From: Rhodospirillales bacterium
Lineage (GTDB): Bacteria; Pseudomonadota; Alphaproteobacteria; Acetobacterales; Acetobacteraceae
Length of the DNA: 6,570 nucleotides
Assembly (NCBI GenBank): GCA_015654825.1
Contig: JAATGE010000390.1
Coordinates: 1 to 6,570 of the forward strand
Reading direction: 5' to 3'
Made by a program: the position numbers and the translations under genes. The notes beneath the pieces are model-generated. The model made no database searches and had not been told where the DNA came from. It worked only from the letters and a program-made list of their open reading frames with translations. Below, in pieces: positions 4,985 to 6,570 of this stretch (position 1 is the first letter of the stretch; the number at the start of each line of letters is the position of its first letter).

Positions 4985-5901
4985 GCCGTCGGGCCAGGCG
5001 CCGCCAGGCGTTGCGCGAGTTGTAGCAGGTGCTTGGCCTGACGCAGATGCGGAATATCGAGCATGCGCCCGTCGAGTGCGATGGCGCCGGCACCGTCGGC
5101 AGCGACGAACGCGGCTACGATACGTTTGGCGGCTTGAATTTCCGCCTCCGTGGGCGAAAAGGCACTGTTGATCGGGGCTACCTGGTCTGGGTGGATGGCC
5201 AGCATGCCAAAAAATCCATCGTGCCGGGCGCGTGTTGCGGTGTCGAAAACCACGTTTGGATCACGGAAATTCATCATTGCGGTTTCTACCGGCGTGACGC
5301 CGGCCGCGTGCGCGCCTGCCAGGCAAAGGGAACGTGCCAGTTTGTAGGTGAATGCCAGCGCGCCGTTGGCCGAGCGGTTGGTGCTGGCGGTGAGGCCGGC
5401 GGCGAGATCTTCGGCGCCCCAGGTGAGGCCGAACAGGCGCGCCGTAACTCCACCGTAATCGCCGAGGGTGAACAGGGCGGCGGGTGTTTCGGTCGCAACC
5501 GCCAGAACGCGTGTGCTGCCAGCTGGAAGATCATGATGCGCCTCGAGCGCGTCGAGGTAATGCGACAGGCGGATCAGGTCCGCGGGGCCATCGATCTTTG
5601 GAACGACCACGCCAGCAGGGGCGGCATGCATAACGGCCGTGAGGTCGGGTAGGGCATCCGGTGTGGCGAGCGGATTGATACGCACCCAGAGAGCAAAGTA
5701 TGGCTGGCCTCGTTGCGCGGCAGCAAAATCCGCGATTATGCGGCGTGCGGCTTCCTTTCGCGCCGGCATGACCGAGTCTTCCAAATCCAGGATCAGGGCA
5801 TCCGCGCCGACGGTTAGCGCCTTTTCCATTTTGCGGGGTGCATCGCCCGGGACAAACAGAAAACTGCGAATCGTAGGCCCCGTGGCGGCGTCCATGACCA
5901 T
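4981..5901 (-). CDS. CitE/HpcH-HpaI family CoA-ester lyase (malyl-CoA/citramalyl-CoA lyase-like)
   Basis: A 306-residue protein, close to the usual length of stand-alone CitE-like lyases, which cleave or form beta-hydroxyacyl-CoA esters such as malyl-CoA, methylmalyl-CoA or citramalyl-CoA using Mg2+. Motifs in order: RSFLFVPGD (12-20, substrate loop), ALILDLEDSV (35-44), WVRIN with R74, VVPKID (99-104), ATETP (136-140) with E138 as a metal ligand, WGAEDLAAGL (161-170) with D165 as the other ligand, and AIHPDQV (235-241), the usual CoA-proximal IHPxQ element. These features make the family assignment firm; the substrate cannot be read from sequence. The ATG at 5901 overlaps the upstream stop by one base (TGATG), which favours it over the Met two codons later; a weak AGGTGG lies about 7 nt upstream. 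Its pairing with a BKACE gene suggests a second C-C cleavage step in the same pathway. Confidence 0.92.
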   Translation of the reverse strand: MVMDAATGPTIRSFLFVPGDAPRKMEKALTVGADALILDLEDSVMPARKEAARRIIADFAAAQRGQPYFALWVRINPLATPDALPDLTAVMHAAPAGVVVPKIDGPADLIRLSHYLDALEAHHDLPAGSTRVLAVATETPAALFTLGDYGGVTARLFGLTWGAEDLAAGLTASTNRSANGALAFTYKLARSLCLAGAHAAGVTPVETAMMNFRDPNVVFDTATRARHDGFFGMLAIHPDQVAPINSAFSPTEAEIQAAKRIVAAFVAADGAGAIALDGRMLDIPHLRQAKHLLQLAQRLAAPGPTA

Positions 5902-6570
5902 CAGAACGCCACCTTGTCGGCGCCCTTTAGCGCCAGGGCGGCACGGGCTTCCGCGGGCGTGGCGAGGTGCAGGCCAAGGCCTTCCACGATTCTTGCGGCT
6001 GCAGCAACCTGGCTTGCGTTGGACTCAGCGAGTCTGCCGGCACGGAGCCAAAGCGAGTCCTCGAGGCCGACGCGGATGTTGCCTCCCATGGCGGCGGATT
6101 GGGCCGCGATCGGCAATTGGTTGCGGCCGGCGCCTAGCGCGGACCAGACATACTGGGAGCCGAACAAGCGGTCCGCGGTGCGTTTCATATGCAGCACATC
6201 TTCCGGATGCGCGCCGATGCCGCCCATTAGACCAAAAACGTTCTGCACAAACAGGGGTGGTGTGACGAGTTTTTCGTCGAGGAAATAGGCGAGGTTGTAG
6301 AGGTGGCTGGTATCGTAGCATTCGAATTCGTAGCGGGCACCGGCTTCGTTCAGCGCGGTGAGCGCGTAGGCGATGTCCTTGTAGGAATTGCGGAACACCA
6401 GGTCGCGGGAATTTTCCAGCATTTCCGGCTCCCAGGCGTGCTGGAATTCGCGGTAGCGCTTCAGCATGGGGAACAGGCCGAAATTCATTGAACCCATGTT
6501 CAGCGAGGCAATTTCGGGCTGCCATGTGGCCGCGGGTTTGATACGTTCGGCGACGGTCATGAAAGGGGAG
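5901..6570 (-). CDS. BKACE family (DUF849) beta-keto acid cleavage enzyme, 5' end outside window
   Basis: This is a homologue of 3-keto-5-aminohexanoate cleavage enzyme (Kce), which condenses a beta-keto acid with acetyl-CoA to give acetoacetate and a new acyl-CoA in a Zn2+-dependent reaction. The last 219 residues from the Met at 6560 show the family core: PEIASLNMGSMNFGLFP (15-31), FECYD (79-83), NQLPIAAQSAAMGGNIRVGLED (147-168, interrupted here by no gap) and a C-terminal helix ending in KVAF. R163, E167, D168 and E80 keep the spacing of Kce Arg226, Glu230 (Zn ligand), Asp231 and Glu143 as I remember them. The Met at 6560 is probably internal: the frame stays open to the window edge with residues SPF before it, matching the family's TTGGSPxMTxEER pattern, and no Shine-Dalgarno precedes it. 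The His-x-His Zn ligands lie upstream, outside the window. This is the first visible gene of the operon; its product feeds CoA-ester chemistry downstream. Confidence 0.9.
   Translation of the reverse strand, partial: SPFMTVAERIKPAATWQPEIASLNMGSMNFGLFPMLKRYREFQHAWEPEMLENSRDLVFRNSYKDIAYALTALNEAGARYEFECYDTSHLYNLAYFLDEKLVTPPLFVQNVFGLMGGIGAHPEDVLHMKRTADRLFGSQYVWSALGAGRNQLPIAAQSAAMGGNIRVGLEDSLWLRAGRLAESNASQVAAAARIVEGLGLHLATPAEARAALALKGADKVAF

Noticed and set aside
6558..6560. Met at 6560 as the true start of the BKACE protein
   Set aside because: The frame is open to the window edge, the residues before it match the family, the protein would lack its N-terminal third with the Zn-binding His pair, and no Shine-Dalgarno is visible.

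Overview
This GC-rich window carries a tightly packed catabolic operon read leftward on the minus strand. It faces the 3' end of a rightward flavoprotein gene. The gene content (BKACE, CitE-like lyase, SDRs, NTF2-fold proteins, CoA-transferase), the density of coupled genes and the style of the intergenic palindromes suggest an alphaproteobacterium. Acetobacteraceae/Rhodospirillales is my best guess; it rests on memory of similar palindromes and is not provable from this sequence.

Layout, left to right. At 1-649 (+) lies the C-terminal part of an FAD-dependent dehydrogenase of the fumarate reductase/3-ketosteroid dehydrogenase class. At 650-990 there is a convergent intergenic region filled largely with palindromic repeats: a roughly 180-bp imperfect inverted repeat (657-836) and a shorter double-hairpin copy (936-980). 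The operon follows on the minus strand, listed here in transcription order from the right edge: a BKACE-type beta-keto acid cleavage enzyme (5901-6570, 5' end outside the window), a CitE/HpcH-type CoA-ester lyase (4981-5901), a PECR-like SDR (4136-4984), two consecutive NTF2/SnoaL-fold proteins (3641-4102 and 3105-3623), a fourth copy of the palindromic repeat (3051-3109), a second SDR (2265-3026) and a 4-hydroxybutyrate-CoA-transferase-like protein (991-2262). Four neighbouring pairs overlap or nearly touch (TGATG, ATGA, 17-nt and 2-nt spacings), which argues for co-transcription and translational coupling.

How the genes may work together (inference). The SDRs would oxidise or reduce alcohol/keto or enoyl groups. 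The NTF2-fold proteins carry a Tyr/Asp/His/Arg arrangement like that of the bile-acid dehydratase BaiE and could dehydrate or isomerise. The BKACE and CitE-like proteins would perform two C-C cleavages, a keto acid plus acetyl-CoA giving acetoacetate, and a malyl-CoA-type retro-Claisen/aldol cleavage. The CoA-transferase-like protein would move or hydrolyse CoA. Together this looks like a degradation pathway for a (poly)cyclic or branched ketone/alcohol such as a terpenoid or steroid-like compound, but no gene fixes the substrate. Several enzymes have non-canonical active-site residues, most strikingly Gly in place of the catalytic Glu of the CoA-transferase family.
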